Below are positions 6,215 through 13,930 of a stretch of 29,389 bases of DNA, piece after piece. Source of the stretch: an uncultured Woeseia sp. GTDB lineage: Bacteria; Pseudomonadota; Gammaproteobacteria; Steroidobacterales; Woeseiaceae. Below the pieces are notes generated by a model. The model was not told the DNA's origin. It ran no database searches and worked only from the letters and a program-made list of their open reading frames with translations. Positions within the stretch are counted from its first letter, which is position 1. Every line of letters starts with the position of its first letter. Where the stretch lies: positions 1-29,389 of the forward strand of contig CALALV010000084.1 in NCBI GenBank assembly GCA_937925605.1, read 5' to 3'. A program made the translations under genes and the position numbers.

Positions 6215-7519
6215 GTGAGCATACCGGAACCCGACGGCCGCGACAGCGGCATCCGCTGGCGCATCCTGGCGCTGATCGTCGTCGCGAGCTTCACGGCCTA
6301 CCTGCTGCGGACCAACCTGTCCGTCGTCGGCGACCGCCTGGTCAGCGATCTCGGCATCAGCGAACGCCAGCTCGGCCTCGTGTTCTCGGCCTTCGCGGCC
6401 GGCTACGCGCTGTTCCAGATACCGGGCGGCATCCTCGGCGACCGCTACGGTGCGCGCCGCGTGCTCGCGCTCGCCGCGGTCGGCTGGGGCCTGCTGACGC
6501 TCGCGACCGGGCTCGTGCCCGGCGAGCCGCTCCTGGCCACCGGCGGGATCGTCGCGCTGCTGGTCGTGCTGCGCTTCCTGGTCGGCGTGTTCCAGGCGCC
6601 GCTGTATCCCGTTACCGGCTGCGGCACCGTCGCGAACTGGTTCCCGGTCGGCGGCTGGGGCCTGCCGAACGGCCTGTCGAGCACCGGCCTGACGCTCGGC
6701 GCCGCGGCGACCGCGCCGCTGATGGTCTGGCTGCTCGACGTGCTCGGCTGGCGCGGCGCGCTGTTCATGACCGCGCCGGCGGCCTTCGCACTGGCCGCGG
6801 CCTGGTGGTGGTACGTGCGCGACTACCCGAAGGACCACGCGCGCGTCAGCCCGGGCGAACTCGCGCTGATCGACGCCGGCCGGCCGCCGCCGGAACCCGC
6901 CGTCGCTCGCCGCGCCTGGCTGCTCGCGCTGAAGAACCGCGACGTGCTGCTGCTGACGCTCAGCTACTTCTGCATGAACTACGTGTTCTACCTGTTCTTC
7001 AACTGGTTCTTCTACTACCTGCTGCAGGTGCGCGAGTTCGGCGCGAACGTCGCCGGCGTGCTGACCTCGGCGCAGTGGATCCTCGGTGCGCTCGGTGCCA
7101 CGGCCGGCGGCTTCGTCTGCGACCGGCTGATGCGCCGCGCCGGACTGCGCTGGGGACCGCGGCTGCTCGCGATCCCGGCGCTCGGCGCCTGCGCGCTGGC
7201 GCTGTGGTTCGGTGCGAACGCGACGACGCCGGCGTTCGCGATCACGCTGCTGTGCATCTCGTTCGGCTGCACGCAGCTGACCGAGTCGGCCTACTGGGCG
7301 ACGACGATCGCGGTGTCCGGCCGGCACGCTGCCTCGGCCGGCGGCATCCTCAACACCGGCGGCAACTGCGCCGGCATCGTCGGCGGCCTGCTCGTGCCCT
7401 TCGTGGCCGAGCGCGTGGGCTGGACGCTCGCGGTCGGCACCGGCGCCGCGGCCGCGCTCCTTGGCGCGCTGCTGTGGTTCTTCGTGCGCGGCGATCGCAA
7501 TGCCGGCGACGCCGCCTGA
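6215..7519 (+). CDS. MFS transporter (anion:cation symporter-like)
   Basis: The 434-residue product has twelve predicted membrane helices in two halves joined by a short charged loop near 215-235, as expected for the major facilitator superfamily. The loop 2-3 signature is present as GDRYGARR near 76-83. Overall pattern (N-terminal 'AYLLRTNLSVV', 'GYALFQIPGG', 'LVGVFQAPLYP') is closest to the ACS group, which moves organic anions such as hexuronates, galactonate, tartrate or phthalate with protons. The GTG start at 6215 follows AAGGGGGG; no ATG gives a better N-terminus. Its TGA abuts the stop of the convergent oxidoreductase with no spacer. Substrate is unknown; the nearby oxidoreductase and Rieske genes suggest a catabolic compound, but this is inference. 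Confidence 0.88.
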   Translation: MSIPEPDGRDSGIRWRILALIVVASFTAYLLRTNLSVVGDRLVSDLGISERQLGLVFSAFAAGYALFQIPGGILGDRYGARRVLALAAVGWGLLTLATGLVPGEPLLATGGIVALLVVLRFLVGVFQAPLYPVTGCGTVANWFPVGGWGLPNGLSSTGLTLGAAATAPLMVWLLDVLGWRGALFMTAPAAFALAAAWWWYVRDYPKDHARVSPGELALIDAGRPPPEPAVARRAWLLALKNRDVLLLTLSYFCMNYVFYLFFNWFFYYLLQVREFGANVAGVLTSAQWILGALGATAGGFVCDRLMRRAGLRWGPRLLAIPALGACALALWFGANATTPAFAITLLCISFGCTQLTESAYWATTIAVSGRHAASAGGILNTGGNCAGIVGGLLVPFVAERVGWTLAVGTGAAAALLGALLWFFVRGDRNAGDAA

Positions 7520-9127
7520 TCAGCCGCGCGACCAGTCGCGCAGGATGCGTTTTGCCGCGTTGTAACCCGGCGCGCCGGTCACGCCGCCGCCCGGATGGGT
7601 GCCGGCGCCGCACAGGTACAGGCCCTCGACCGGCGTCCGGTACTGCGCCCAGCCCGGCACCGGGCGCATGTACGCGAGCTGGGGAAGCGCGATGTCCCCG
7701 TGAAAGATGTTGCCCTCGGTGATGCCGAAGGTCGCCTCGAGATCGGCCGGCGACAGCACGCGGCGCGCGACGACCGACTTCGCGAAGCCCGGTGCATAGC
7801 GCTCGATGATCGCCGTGACCCTCTCGCCCAGGTCCTCGCGGCGCTCGTCCCAGCTGCCGTCGGCCAGCCGGTAGGGCAGGTATTGCACGAACGTCGTCAG
7901 CACGTGCCGGCCCTCGCGCACCAGCGACGGGTCCACGTTCGACGCGAGCACGCAGTCGACCCAGAGCCGTTCGGACAACAGGCCGCGCCGCGCATCCTGG
8001 TAGCAGGCGTCCGCCTCGTCCAGCGACGGCGCCAGCGTGAACAGCGAGCGCTCGGCGGGCGTGTGGGTAGCCGGCATCCCGCGCACGCGCGGCTCGGCGT
8101 CGAGCACGAAGTTGACCTTGCCGCAGGGTCCGTCCATGCGGATGCCGCGCACGTCGCGAACGAAGGCGGGCGGCAGGTCGCGCGGGTCGCACAACTCGAG
8201 GAAGGTCCGCTTCGGGTCGGCGTTCGAGACGACCAGCGAGGCCTCGAGAGTGCTGCCGTCGCCGAGCTCGACGCCCGCAACGCGGCCCGAGCGCTGCGCG
8301 ATGCGCGTGACCTCCGAATCGAAGCGTAACTCGACGCCGCGCGCACGGCACTCGGTCTCCATCGCCCGGGTGATGGCACCCATCCCGCCGATCACGTGCC
8401 CGGCGAAACCCTGGCGCTCGTCCTCGCCGCCGGACAGCAGGTGGAACAGCAGGCCCATCGCCGTGCCCGGCTGGCGCGGGCCGCCGTGCTGGCCGTACAG
8501 GCTGTTCGCGAGCACGAGGCGCCGTACCGCGTCGCTGTGGAAGCGCGACTCGAGCAGGTCGGCGAGCGAGCCGGTCAGGAAGCGGGTCAGCGCGGCGACG
8601 TCGCGGCCCGGTATGCCGCGGAACGCGCGCCCGCTCCGCCACAGCTCGAGCCAGCGGCCAAGGCCCCTGCGTTCCGGGTCCGGCGGCGCGCGCAGGAAGA
8701 AGGGCTGCAGGTAGCGCGCCAGCCGGCGCAGCTCCTCGTCCAGTTCGAAGAACGCGACGCGGTCGCGGGGCGCGATCGCGTCGAGTTCCTTCGCCAGGCG
8801 TTCGCGGTCCGACCACCAGGACAGCACCCGGCCGTCCGGCAGCGCGACCTGCACGCCGGGCTCGCAGGCCACCATGCGCAGGCCGTGCTCGGCGAGCCTG
8901 AGGTCGCGGATCACTTCCGGGCGCAGCATGCTGGCGATGTAGGACGCGGTCGACACGCGGCAGCCCGGCGCAGCCTGCGCGTCGATTTCCTCGGTTACGG
9001 CGCAGCCGCCCACCAGCGCGCGGCGCTCCAGCACGAGCGTGCGCAGGCCGCCGCCAGCGAGGTAGGCCGCGGCCGTCAGGCCGTTGTGGCCGGCGCCGAT
9101 CACGATCGCGTCGAACGTGTTGCCCAT
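7520..9127 (-). CDS. PYROXD2-like FAD-dependent oxidoreductase (phytoene desaturase superfamily)
   Basis: The 535-residue product begins with a Rossmann FAD-binding motif (IGAGHNG at 10-16, with an acidic residue in VLERR at the end of the second strand). It continues with 'GGCAVTEE', 'ASYIASMLRPEVI' and a C-terminal FAD-contact segment 'LYLCGAGTHPGGGVTGAPGYNAA'. This arrangement and length match PYROXD2 and its bacterial relatives, amine-oxidase-like flavoproteins whose substrates are mostly unknown, rather than true carotenoid desaturases; no other carotenoid genes are present here. It has no signal peptide and should be cytoplasmic. The ATG at 9127 follows a GGAGGC site at ordinary spacing. 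It is divergent from a Rieske oxygenase gene with 119 bases between, so the two may share control. Confidence 0.88.
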   Translation of the reverse strand: MGNTFDAIVIGAGHNGLTAAAYLAGGGLRTLVLERRALVGGCAVTEEIDAQAAPGCRVSTASYIASMLRPEVIRDLRLAEHGLRMVACEPGVQVALPDGRVLSWWSDRERLAKELDAIAPRDRVAFFELDEELRRLARYLQPFFLRAPPDPERRGLGRWLELWRSGRAFRGIPGRDVAALTRFLTGSLADLLESRFHSDAVRRLVLANSLYGQHGGPRQPGTAMGLLFHLLSGGEDERQGFAGHVIGGMGAITRAMETECRARGVELRFDSEVTRIAQRSGRVAGVELGDGSTLEASLVVSNADPKRTFLELCDPRDLPPAFVRDVRGIRMDGPCGKVNFVLDAEPRVRGMPATHTPAERSLFTLAPSLDEADACYQDARRGLLSERLWVDCVLASNVDPSLVREGRHVLTTFVQYLPYRLADGSWDERREDLGERVTAIIERYAPGFAKSVVARRVLSPADLEATFGITEGNIFHGDIALPQLAYMRPVPGWAQYRTPVEGLYLCGAGTHPGGGVTGAPGYNAAKRILRDWSRG

Positions 9128-9246
9128 GCCGCCTCCCCGTGTCCCCGGCCAAGCCTAATGCGCCGGCCGGCGCTGGCCCGCGAGCTTGCCACGATGTGGA
9201 ATAGAAGCGCACATTATGGGTTTCGCGCTGCGATAATCCGCCCGCC

Positions 9247-10323
9247 ATGGAACAGACGCTGCACCGCGACTGCTACCTAGAGCCCGCGTGGTACGAGCGG
9301 GAGCGGTCCGGCATTTTCTTCGCCGAGTGGTTCTGCGCCGGGCGCGCCGAGGAATTCGGCGAGCCGGGCGCCTACCGCGCGCTCACGCTGGCCGGCCAGC
9401 GCCTGCTGCTCGTGCGCGGCGAAGACGGTAACCTGCGCGCGTTCTTCAACGTCTGCCGCCACCGCGGCTGCGAACTCGTCGACTCCGCGGACCCGGAGCG
9501 CGCGAGCGGCCGCTTCGGCAGGCGCATCCGCTGTCCCTACCATTCCTGGTCCTACGGCCTCGACGGCAGCCTGCAGGCGACGCCGCATCTCGACGTCGAC
9601 CGGGCGAAATTTCCGTTGCACGCGGCAGAGCTCGACGAGTGGGGCGGCTTCGTCTTCGTCAGGCTCACGGCGGGCGAGGGCGGCGTGCGCGAGCAGCTCG
9701 GCGACATCGCGAAGCGCGTCGCGCGCTACCCGCTGGCCGAGCTCGAGTGCCGCTGGCAGCGTTGCTATGACGTCGCCGCCAACTGGAAGGTCGTGCTCGA
9801 GAACTACAACGAGTGCTACCACTGCGCCGGCGTGCACCCGGAGCTGTGCCGCGTCGTGCCGGCGTTCCGCGAAGCCGGCGGACAGGGCCTCGACTGGGAG
9901 GCCGGCATCCCGCAGCGCGCGGGCACGAACACGTTCACGCTGAGCGGCACGACGACGCGCCCGCCGATGCCGGGACTGAACGAGGCCGAGCGCACGCGCC
10001 ACTTCGGCGAGCTGGTCTACCCGAACCTGATGCTGAGCCTCGCGATGGATCACGCGGCCGCGTTCCTGTTGTGGCCGGAGGGCCCGGAACGGACGCGCAT
10101 CGACTGCCGGCTGCTGTTCCACCCGGAGGCGATCGCGGTTCCGGACTTCGATCCCGCCGATGCCGCCGATTTCTGGAACCTCGTCAACGAGCAGGACTGG
10201 CAGATCTGCGAGCGCGTGCAGCGCGGCATGCACTCGCTGTCCTTCGAGCACGGCTATTACGCGCCGATGGAGGACCTGAGCCTCGACATCCGCGACTACG
10301 TTCGCCAGCGCGTGCCGCGCTGA
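9247..10323 (+). CDS. Rieske non-heme iron oxygenase, alpha subunit
   Basis: The 358-residue product is an aromatic-ring-hydroxylating-type oxygenase catalytic subunit. The Rieske [2Fe-2S] ligands are Cys 70 and His 72 (CRHRGC) and Cys 96 and His 99 (CPYHSW). The mononuclear iron site follows in ENYNECYHC...H, with His 192 and His 197, and a later aspartate in NEQDW as the probable third ligand. The compact size and the ENYNECYHC motif match the choline/glycine betaine/carnitine monooxygenase group and related small oxygenases. No ferredoxin reductase or beta subunit is beside it, so electrons must come from elsewhere. It ends four bases before the convergent amidohydrolase stop. Substrate not determinable; quaternary amines are one possibility. 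Confidence 0.9.
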   Translation: MEQTLHRDCYLEPAWYERERSGIFFAEWFCAGRAEEFGEPGAYRALTLAGQRLLLVRGEDGNLRAFFNVCRHRGCELVDSADPERASGRFGRRIRCPYHSWSYGLDGSLQATPHLDVDRAKFPLHAAELDEWGGFVFVRLTAGEGGVREQLGDIAKRVARYPLAELECRWQRCYDVAANWKVVLENYNECYHCAGVHPELCRVVPAFREAGGQGLDWEAGIPQRAGTNTFTLSGTTTRPPMPGLNEAERTRHFGELVYPNLMLSLAMDHAAAFLLWPEGPERTRIDCRLLFHPEAIAVPDFDPADAADFWNLVNEQDWQICERVQRGMHSLSFEHGYYAPMEDLSLDIRDYVRQRVPR

Positions 10324-10327
10324 CGCT

Positions 10328-12088
10328 TCACCGGCGCCGGAACACCTCTTCGCCGTCGACGAAGGTCAGGTCGACGCGGCCCTCGTTGATCCCGCTCGCC
10401 GGGACGGCGTACAGGTCGCGATCGAGCACGACGAGGTCCGCGCGCAGGCCGGTCTCGATCCGGCCGCTCTCGTTTTCCCGTCGCATGAGCCAGGCTGCGT
10501 TGACCGTGTAGGCGCGCAGCGCGTCGTCGAGGCCGATTTGCTCGCCATCGCCCAGCGGCTCGCCGGTCTCCGCGAGAGGGTCGCGGCGGCGGACGAGCGT
10601 CTCGATCGCGTCGAGCGGGTTCAGCGAGGACACGTCCCAGTCGCTGCCGCCGACGATGAGCCCACCTGCGTCCATGACGCTCCTGACGGGGTAGAAGCGG
10701 CGGACCCGCTCTTCCCCGACGAGCGGGATGGCGACGTCGATGTAATCGTCGCGATACGCCCAGAGCCCCTGGAAGCCGGCCGCGACGCCGAGTGCGCCGA
10801 AGCGCGGGATGTCCGCGTCGTCGATGAGCTGCAGGTGGACGATGTGATGCCGGTTGTCCAGCGGGCCCGCCGCGTCGCGCGCGGCCGCGTAGGCGTCGAG
10901 CGCGACGCGGATCGCACCGTCGCCGATGGCATGCGTGTGGATGGAGAGGCCCGCCGCGTGCAGGCGGCGGTACAGGTCGGAAAGCGTTGCGGGTGCGTAG
11001 AACGGCGGGAAATTGCTGCCGTCCGAGTACGGTTCGAGCATGTAGGAGGTCTTCGTCTCCAGTACGCCGTCGACGTAGACCTTGACGGAATCGGCCCTGA
11101 AGCGCTCGCCATCGAGAGCCGGCCGCTCGGCGAGCAGTGCGTCGAGGCCGTCGCCGATCTGGCGCGCCTGCCAGGACTGCGGCGACAGCGAAGCCTGCAC
11201 GCGGGCCGTGAGCAGGCCGCGCCCGTCCAGGTCGGCATAAATCCGCGCCTGGCGCGCGTCGAGTCCAGGTTCGGTGTAAGAGGTGATGCCGAAGCGCGCC
11301 ACCTCCGCCAGACCGCGCAGGATGCCTGCCTCGATCTCGGCGTCGTCCTCCTCCGGAACGTGCGCGGCGACGAGTTCCATCGCCGCGTCGCGCAGCGTGC
11401 CGGTCGCCTCGCCCGTTTCCGGGTCGCGCTCGATGACGCCCTGCGGCGGATCCGGCGTATCCGCGTCGATGCCGGCGATCGCGAGCGCCCGGCTGGATAC
11501 CCAGGCGCTGTGGCCAAAGGCATCGACGAAGTAGGCCGGCCGGTCGCCGAAGACCTCGTCCAGCCATTCCTTGCGGGGGTTGCCGCCGGGAAACGCGGCC
11601 AGCGCCCAGCGCGAACCGATGACCCAGGCACCCGGCGGATAGTCGAGCCGCTCGAGGCAGTCGACGAGCATGGCCCGGATCGCCTCGCCGTTTCTCTCGT
11701 CCGCCAGGTTGCAGCCTTCCAGCGAGGTGCCGCCGGCCAGGACGTGGGCATGCGTGTCGTGGAAGCCGGGCAGCAGCATCCGGCCGTCCAGGTCGACGAT
11801 CCGCGTCGCCTCGCCGACGTGGCGCTGCACGCCCGCATCCGCTCCGACGTAGACGATGGCGCCGTTACGCACGGCGACGGCGGATGCCCGCGGCTGCTCG
11901 TCGTTCATCGTGTAGACGACCCCGCCGATGAACACCAGGTCGGCGGGAACCGGCGCCGTTGTCCCGCCGCAGCCTGCGAGCGCAACGAGCGCCGCGGCGA
12001 AGATGCCGCGCCCGCCGGTCACGACGGCGTGGGCGACGGCGACGCGGATGACGTTGCCGCGTTTCGGTTCCCCTGGTAGTCCTGACAC
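10328..12088 (-). CDS. AepA/YtcJ-like amidohydrolase, predicted lipoprotein
   Basis: The product belongs to the YtcJ/AepA ('exoenzyme regulatory protein') branch of amidohydrolases. It has 'LPGFHDTHAH' (metal histidines), a 'DSVKVYVDG' strand that supplies the bridging lysine, 'IHTHAIGD' and 'GGSDW', then a small domain with 'LRAYTVNAAWLM' and 'ADLVVLDRDL'. A lipobox (AALVALAGC) lies ahead of 'DLVFIGG', so the enzyme is probably membrane-anchored in the periplasm. I place the start at a GTG (12088) that follows GGGGGA, about 35 residues before the lipid cysteine; the open frame reaches an ATG at 12181, but that stretch contains a TATACT -10-like hexamer and a palindrome. The exact start is uncertain. 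It is convergent with the Rieske gene. Substrate unknown. Confidence 0.85.
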   Translation of the reverse strand: MSGLPGEPKRGNVIRVAVAHAVVTGGRGIFAAALVALAGCGGTTAPVPADLVFIGGVVYTMNDEQPRASAVAVRNGAIVYVGADAGVQRHVGEATRIVDLDGRMLLPGFHDTHAHVLAGGTSLEGCNLADERNGEAIRAMLVDCLERLDYPPGAWVIGSRWALAAFPGGNPRKEWLDEVFGDRPAYFVDAFGHSAWVSSRALAIAGIDADTPDPPQGVIERDPETGEATGTLRDAAMELVAAHVPEEDDAEIEAGILRGLAEVARFGITSYTEPGLDARQARIYADLDGRGLLTARVQASLSPQSWQARQIGDGLDALLAERPALDGERFRADSVKVYVDGVLETKTSYMLEPYSDGSNFPPFYAPATLSDLYRRLHAAGLSIHTHAIGDGAIRVALDAYAAARDAAGPLDNRHHIVHLQLIDDADIPRFGALGVAAGFQGLWAYRDDYIDVAIPLVGEERVRRFYPVRSVMDAGGLIVGGSDWDVSSLNPLDAIETLVRRRDPLAETGEPLGDGEQIGLDDALRAYTVNAAWLMRRENESGRIETGLRADLVVLDRDLYAVPASGINEGRVDLTFVDGEEVFRRR

Positions 12089-12117
12089 GAGCGTGTCCCC
12101 CGGCTGACCAGTTGCCC

Positions 12118-12165
12118 AGTATACGGGCAGTCGGCCGTGACGGTCTTTTCGCCGGACCGGTCCGG
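12118..12165 (-). promoter_or_regulatory. Possible promoter and 14-bp palindrome before the amidohydrolase
   Basis: On the minus strand, TATACT (positions 12123-12118) resembles a -10 hexamer about 30 bases before the GTG start; no good -35 is visible. A perfect palindrome CCGGACCGGTCCGG occupies 12152-12165, between the VOC stop and this hexamer. It has no T-run in the minus direction, so it could be an operator or a weak 3' hairpin of the VOC gene. Confidence 0.3.
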
Positions 12166-12187
12166 TTGGCGCTGGCGGCACGACCCC

Positions 12188-12571
12188 TCAGGCCTGGTAA
12201 ATCTGCACCAGGTTCCCGCAGGTATCGTCGAGTATCGCGAGCGTGACGCCGCCGGCCTCGGTCGGCGGCATCGTGAACGTGACGCCCTTCGCGACCAGCG
12301 CCTCGTGCGTCGCCGTGACGTCGTCCACCGCGAACGCGATGATCGGGATGCCGTCGGCCTTCAGCGCCGCGCGGAAGGGATTCGCTGCCGGGTGCGCGCT
12401 CGGCTCGAGCACGATTTCGGGCCCGTCCGGGCGCTCCGGCGAGACGACGGTCAGCCAACGGTACTCGCCCATCGGGATCTCGGTTTTTTTCTCGAAGCCG
12501 AGCACCCCGGTGTAGAAGGCGAGCGCGCGGTCCTGGTCGTCGACCAGGACGCTGACGAGTTCGGCCCTCAT
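12188..12571 (-). CDS. VOC (glyoxalase/bleomycin resistance) family protein
   Basis: The 127-residue product is a single-chain vicinal oxygen chelate protein with two beta-alpha-beta-beta-beta units: 'LVSVLVDDQDRALAFYTGVLGF' at the start and 'IIAFAVDDVTATHEALVAKGV' in the middle, ending in 'LDDTCGNLVQIYQ', where the glutamate usual in metal-binding members is replaced by Asn-Leu. Members include glyoxalases, dioxygenases and resistance proteins; this one resembles the widespread small VOC proteins of unknown substrate. Its ATG overlaps the stop of the SRPBCC gene by four bases (ATGA), so it is translationally coupled as the third gene of an ArsR-SRPBCC-VOC operon. Confidence 0.88.
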   Translation of the reverse strand: MRAELVSVLVDDQDRALAFYTGVLGFEKKTEIPMGEYRWLTVVSPERPDGPEIVLEPSAHPAANPFRAALKADGIPIIAFAVDDVTATHEALVAKGVTFTMPPTEAGGVTLAILDDTCGNLVQIYQA

Positions 12572-13113
12572 TGCGCCACCCGCGCTTCGTAGATCTTTTC
12601 GTACCGGCGGATGCGCTTCCAGAACGGCCCGGGCTCCTCGCCCGACAGGATCTCCTCGAGGATGTCGAGGTGCGCGTGCCAGCCGCCACAGACGTCGACG
12701 ACCATCTCGCGGCTGTGCAGTCGCGTGTTGGTCAGCGTCAGCAGGACCTGCTCGCCGCGCGCCTCCAGCTCGTAGCGCACCTCGCTGTGCTCGTCCCCCA
12801 GTTCCCAGGTGTGCGCGAACACGCGCGGCGGGTCCCACGCGGTGATCGTGCCGCTGAACGAGACCTCTTTCGGCATGTCCTTGTGCTTGTCCGGCGGCGG
12901 CGTGTCCTCGGCCTTCGTCAGCTCGAAGTTGCGGAAGATCATCGCGACCGGCTCGCCGACCGCCGTGCCCGTGTCGCCCGAGCACAGCCAGCGGCCGCGC
13001 TTGTCGCCGTCGACCAGGTGTTCCCAGACGCGCTCGATCGGCCCGGGCAGCAGGCGCCGGAAGCGCACCGCGTCCTTGCTGATGACCTCGCCATGGTGAT
13101 CGGTGTCGTTCAT
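12568..13113 (-). CDS. SRPBCC (AHSA1/START-like) domain protein
   Basis: The 181-residue product has the START/Bet v 1-like fold of the AHSA1 family: 'FRRLLPGPIERVWEHLVDGDKRGRWL' at the N-terminus, a central 'VFAHTWELG' strand, and a C-terminal helix beginning 'CGGWHAHLDILEEILSG'. These domains form a deep cavity that binds hydrophobic small molecules; enzymatic activity is not established for this group. It has no signal peptide. It starts inside the ArsR stop (ATGA overlap at 13110-13113) and ends inside the VOC start (12568-12571). ArsR-SRPBCC pairs are common in bacteria, and the SRPBCC protein is often proposed to act on, or respond to, the regulator's ligand; that link is inference here. 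Confidence 0.9.
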   Translation of the reverse strand: MNDTDHHGEVISKDAVRFRRLLPGPIERVWEHLVDGDKRGRWLCSGDTGTAVGEPVAMIFRNFELTKAEDTPPPDKHKDMPKEVSFSGTITAWDPPRVFAHTWELGDEHSEVRYELEARGEQVLLTLTNTRLHSREMVVDVCGGWHAHLDILEEILSGEEPGPFWKRIRRYEKIYEARVAQ

Positions 13114-13421
13114 GTCGTTTCCCCCTCGTCATTCAGCACTTGCTCGAGCCGGTCGAGGCGGCCGCTCCAGAAGCGCCGCACCTTGCCGAGCCACTCGTCG
13201 ACCTCGTCCAGGCCGTCCTCGCTCAGCCGGTAGTAGCGGCGCTGCGCCTCGGGGCGCACCGCGACGATGCCGGTCTCGCGCAGCACCTTCAGGTGCTGGG
13301 ACACGGCCGGCCGGCTGATCTCGAAGCGCCCGGCCAGTTCGCCGAACGAGCGCTCGCCCGCGGCCAGCGTCTCGATGATGTGCCGGCGCGTCGGGTCGGA
13401 CAGGGCGAGGAACGGGTCCAT
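13110..13421 (-). CDS. ArsR-family transcriptional regulator without metal cysteines
   Basis: The 103-residue product is a winged-helix regulator of the ArsR/SmtB superfamily: 'LSDPTRRHIIETLAAG' opens the fold, the helix-turn-helix spans about residues 26-53 ('ISRPAVSQHLKVL' is the recognition region), and the wing follows ('RPEAQRRYYRLSEDGL'). It contains no cysteine at all, so it cannot use the classical CxC metal site and probably senses something other than arsenic, cadmium or lead. It resembles the SdpR/ArsR regulators that precede SRPBCC genes. The first two codons lie 12 bases from the promoter-operator region; its stop overlaps the next start. It likely represses its own operon through the dyad at 13433-13464. 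Confidence 0.92.
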   Translation of the reverse strand: MDPFLALSDPTRRHIIETLAAGERSFGELAGRFEISRPAVSQHLKVLRETGIVAVRPEAQRRYYRLSEDGLDEVDEWLGKVRRFWSGRLDRLEQVLNDEGETT

Positions 13422-13429
13422 GGCGCCCT

Positions 13430-13464
13430 ATGATAAGTTACCGCTTAATTAAGTCAAGGCTTAT
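13430..13464 (-). promoter_or_regulatory. Promoter and dyad operator of the ArsR-SRPBCC-VOC operon
   Basis: On the minus strand TTGACT (13457-13452) and TATCAT (13435-13430) are separated by 16 bases and fit a sigma-70 promoter ending just before the ArsR start. A dyad covers 13433-13464: outer ATAAG/CTTAT arms and an inner perfect CTTAATTAAG (13444-13453), all centred on 13448.5. This is a strikingly AT-rich island in a high-GC region and overlaps both promoter elements, as expected for a repressor site. Confidence 0.7.
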
Positions 13465-13465
13465 A

Positions 13466-13930
13466 TTATTGTTCGGTTGCTGCGGCGCCGGGCACGTAAA
13501 CCGCGGCCACGCCGTAGGCCGCGAGCAGCCGGGCCGCCAGCGGCTCGTCGAGGCCCTGCGGATAGCGGCTCAGCCGGCCGAGCCGCGCGATTTTTTCGGC
13601 ATCCTGTTCGCTGCCGTCGGAGTGCACGACCGAGCGGCCGAGCTGGGCCAGCTCGATCGAGCGCAGCATCCACCACGGCGTACGCACGACGCTGTGCATG
13701 CCCTCGGGCGTCTCGAGCGGTCGATCGAGCAGCAGGGTGGCGTCGGCCGCATCGGCAGCCAGCAGTTCGCCGGCGAGCTTGTTGCCGGGCACCAGCCCGG
13801 GGTTCAGGCGCAGCGTGACGTGGACGCCGGCGGGATGCGACGCCGGCCGGAAGTCCTCGACGCGCACGCCGACGTCGCGCGCGCAGGCCTGCAGCGCGAC
13901 CAGGGCGAGCAGGCAGGTCAGCCGTGTCAT
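13466..13930 (-). CDS. Predicted lipoprotein of unknown function (154 aa)
   Basis: The product begins with a short lipoprotein signal (LTCLLALVALQA then Cys 15; the glutamine before Ala-Cys is atypical but tolerated). The ATG at 13930 overlaps the stop of the upstream lipoprotein gene by four bases, which fixes the start; a longer frame to 14074 is a shadow. The mature part contains a beta-type motif 'PGNKLAGELLAADAADATLLLDRP' (a strand pair common in bacterial proteins annotated 'carboxypeptidase regulatory-like' or simply hypothetical), then an amphipathic region and a C-terminal alanine-rich helix. I cannot assign a family. It should work with the 510-residue lipoprotein encoded just before it. 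The stop is 1-2 bases beyond the AT-rich operator of the ArsR operon. Confidence 0.7.
   Translation of the reverse strand: MTRLTCLLALVALQACARDVGVRVEDFRPASHPAGVHVTLRLNPGLVPGNKLAGELLAADAADATLLLDRPLETPEGMHSVVRTPWWMLRSIELAQLGRSVVHSDGSEQDAEKIARLGRLSRYPQGLDEPLAARLLAAYGVAAVYVPGAAATEQ

Noticed and set aside
7520..9127. Carotenoid biosynthesis (phytoene desaturase) call
   Set aside because: The protein matches the PYROXD2 branch more closely, and no phytoene synthase or cyclase is nearby.
12188..13132. A 314-residue version of the VOC protein
   Set aside because: The extra 187 residues are a shifted reading of the SRPBCC gene; the ATGA overlap fixes the real start at 12571.
13110..13421. Arsenic or cadmium resistance regulator
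   Set aside because: The ArsR-type protein has no cysteine, and no arsenate reductase or efflux gene is present.
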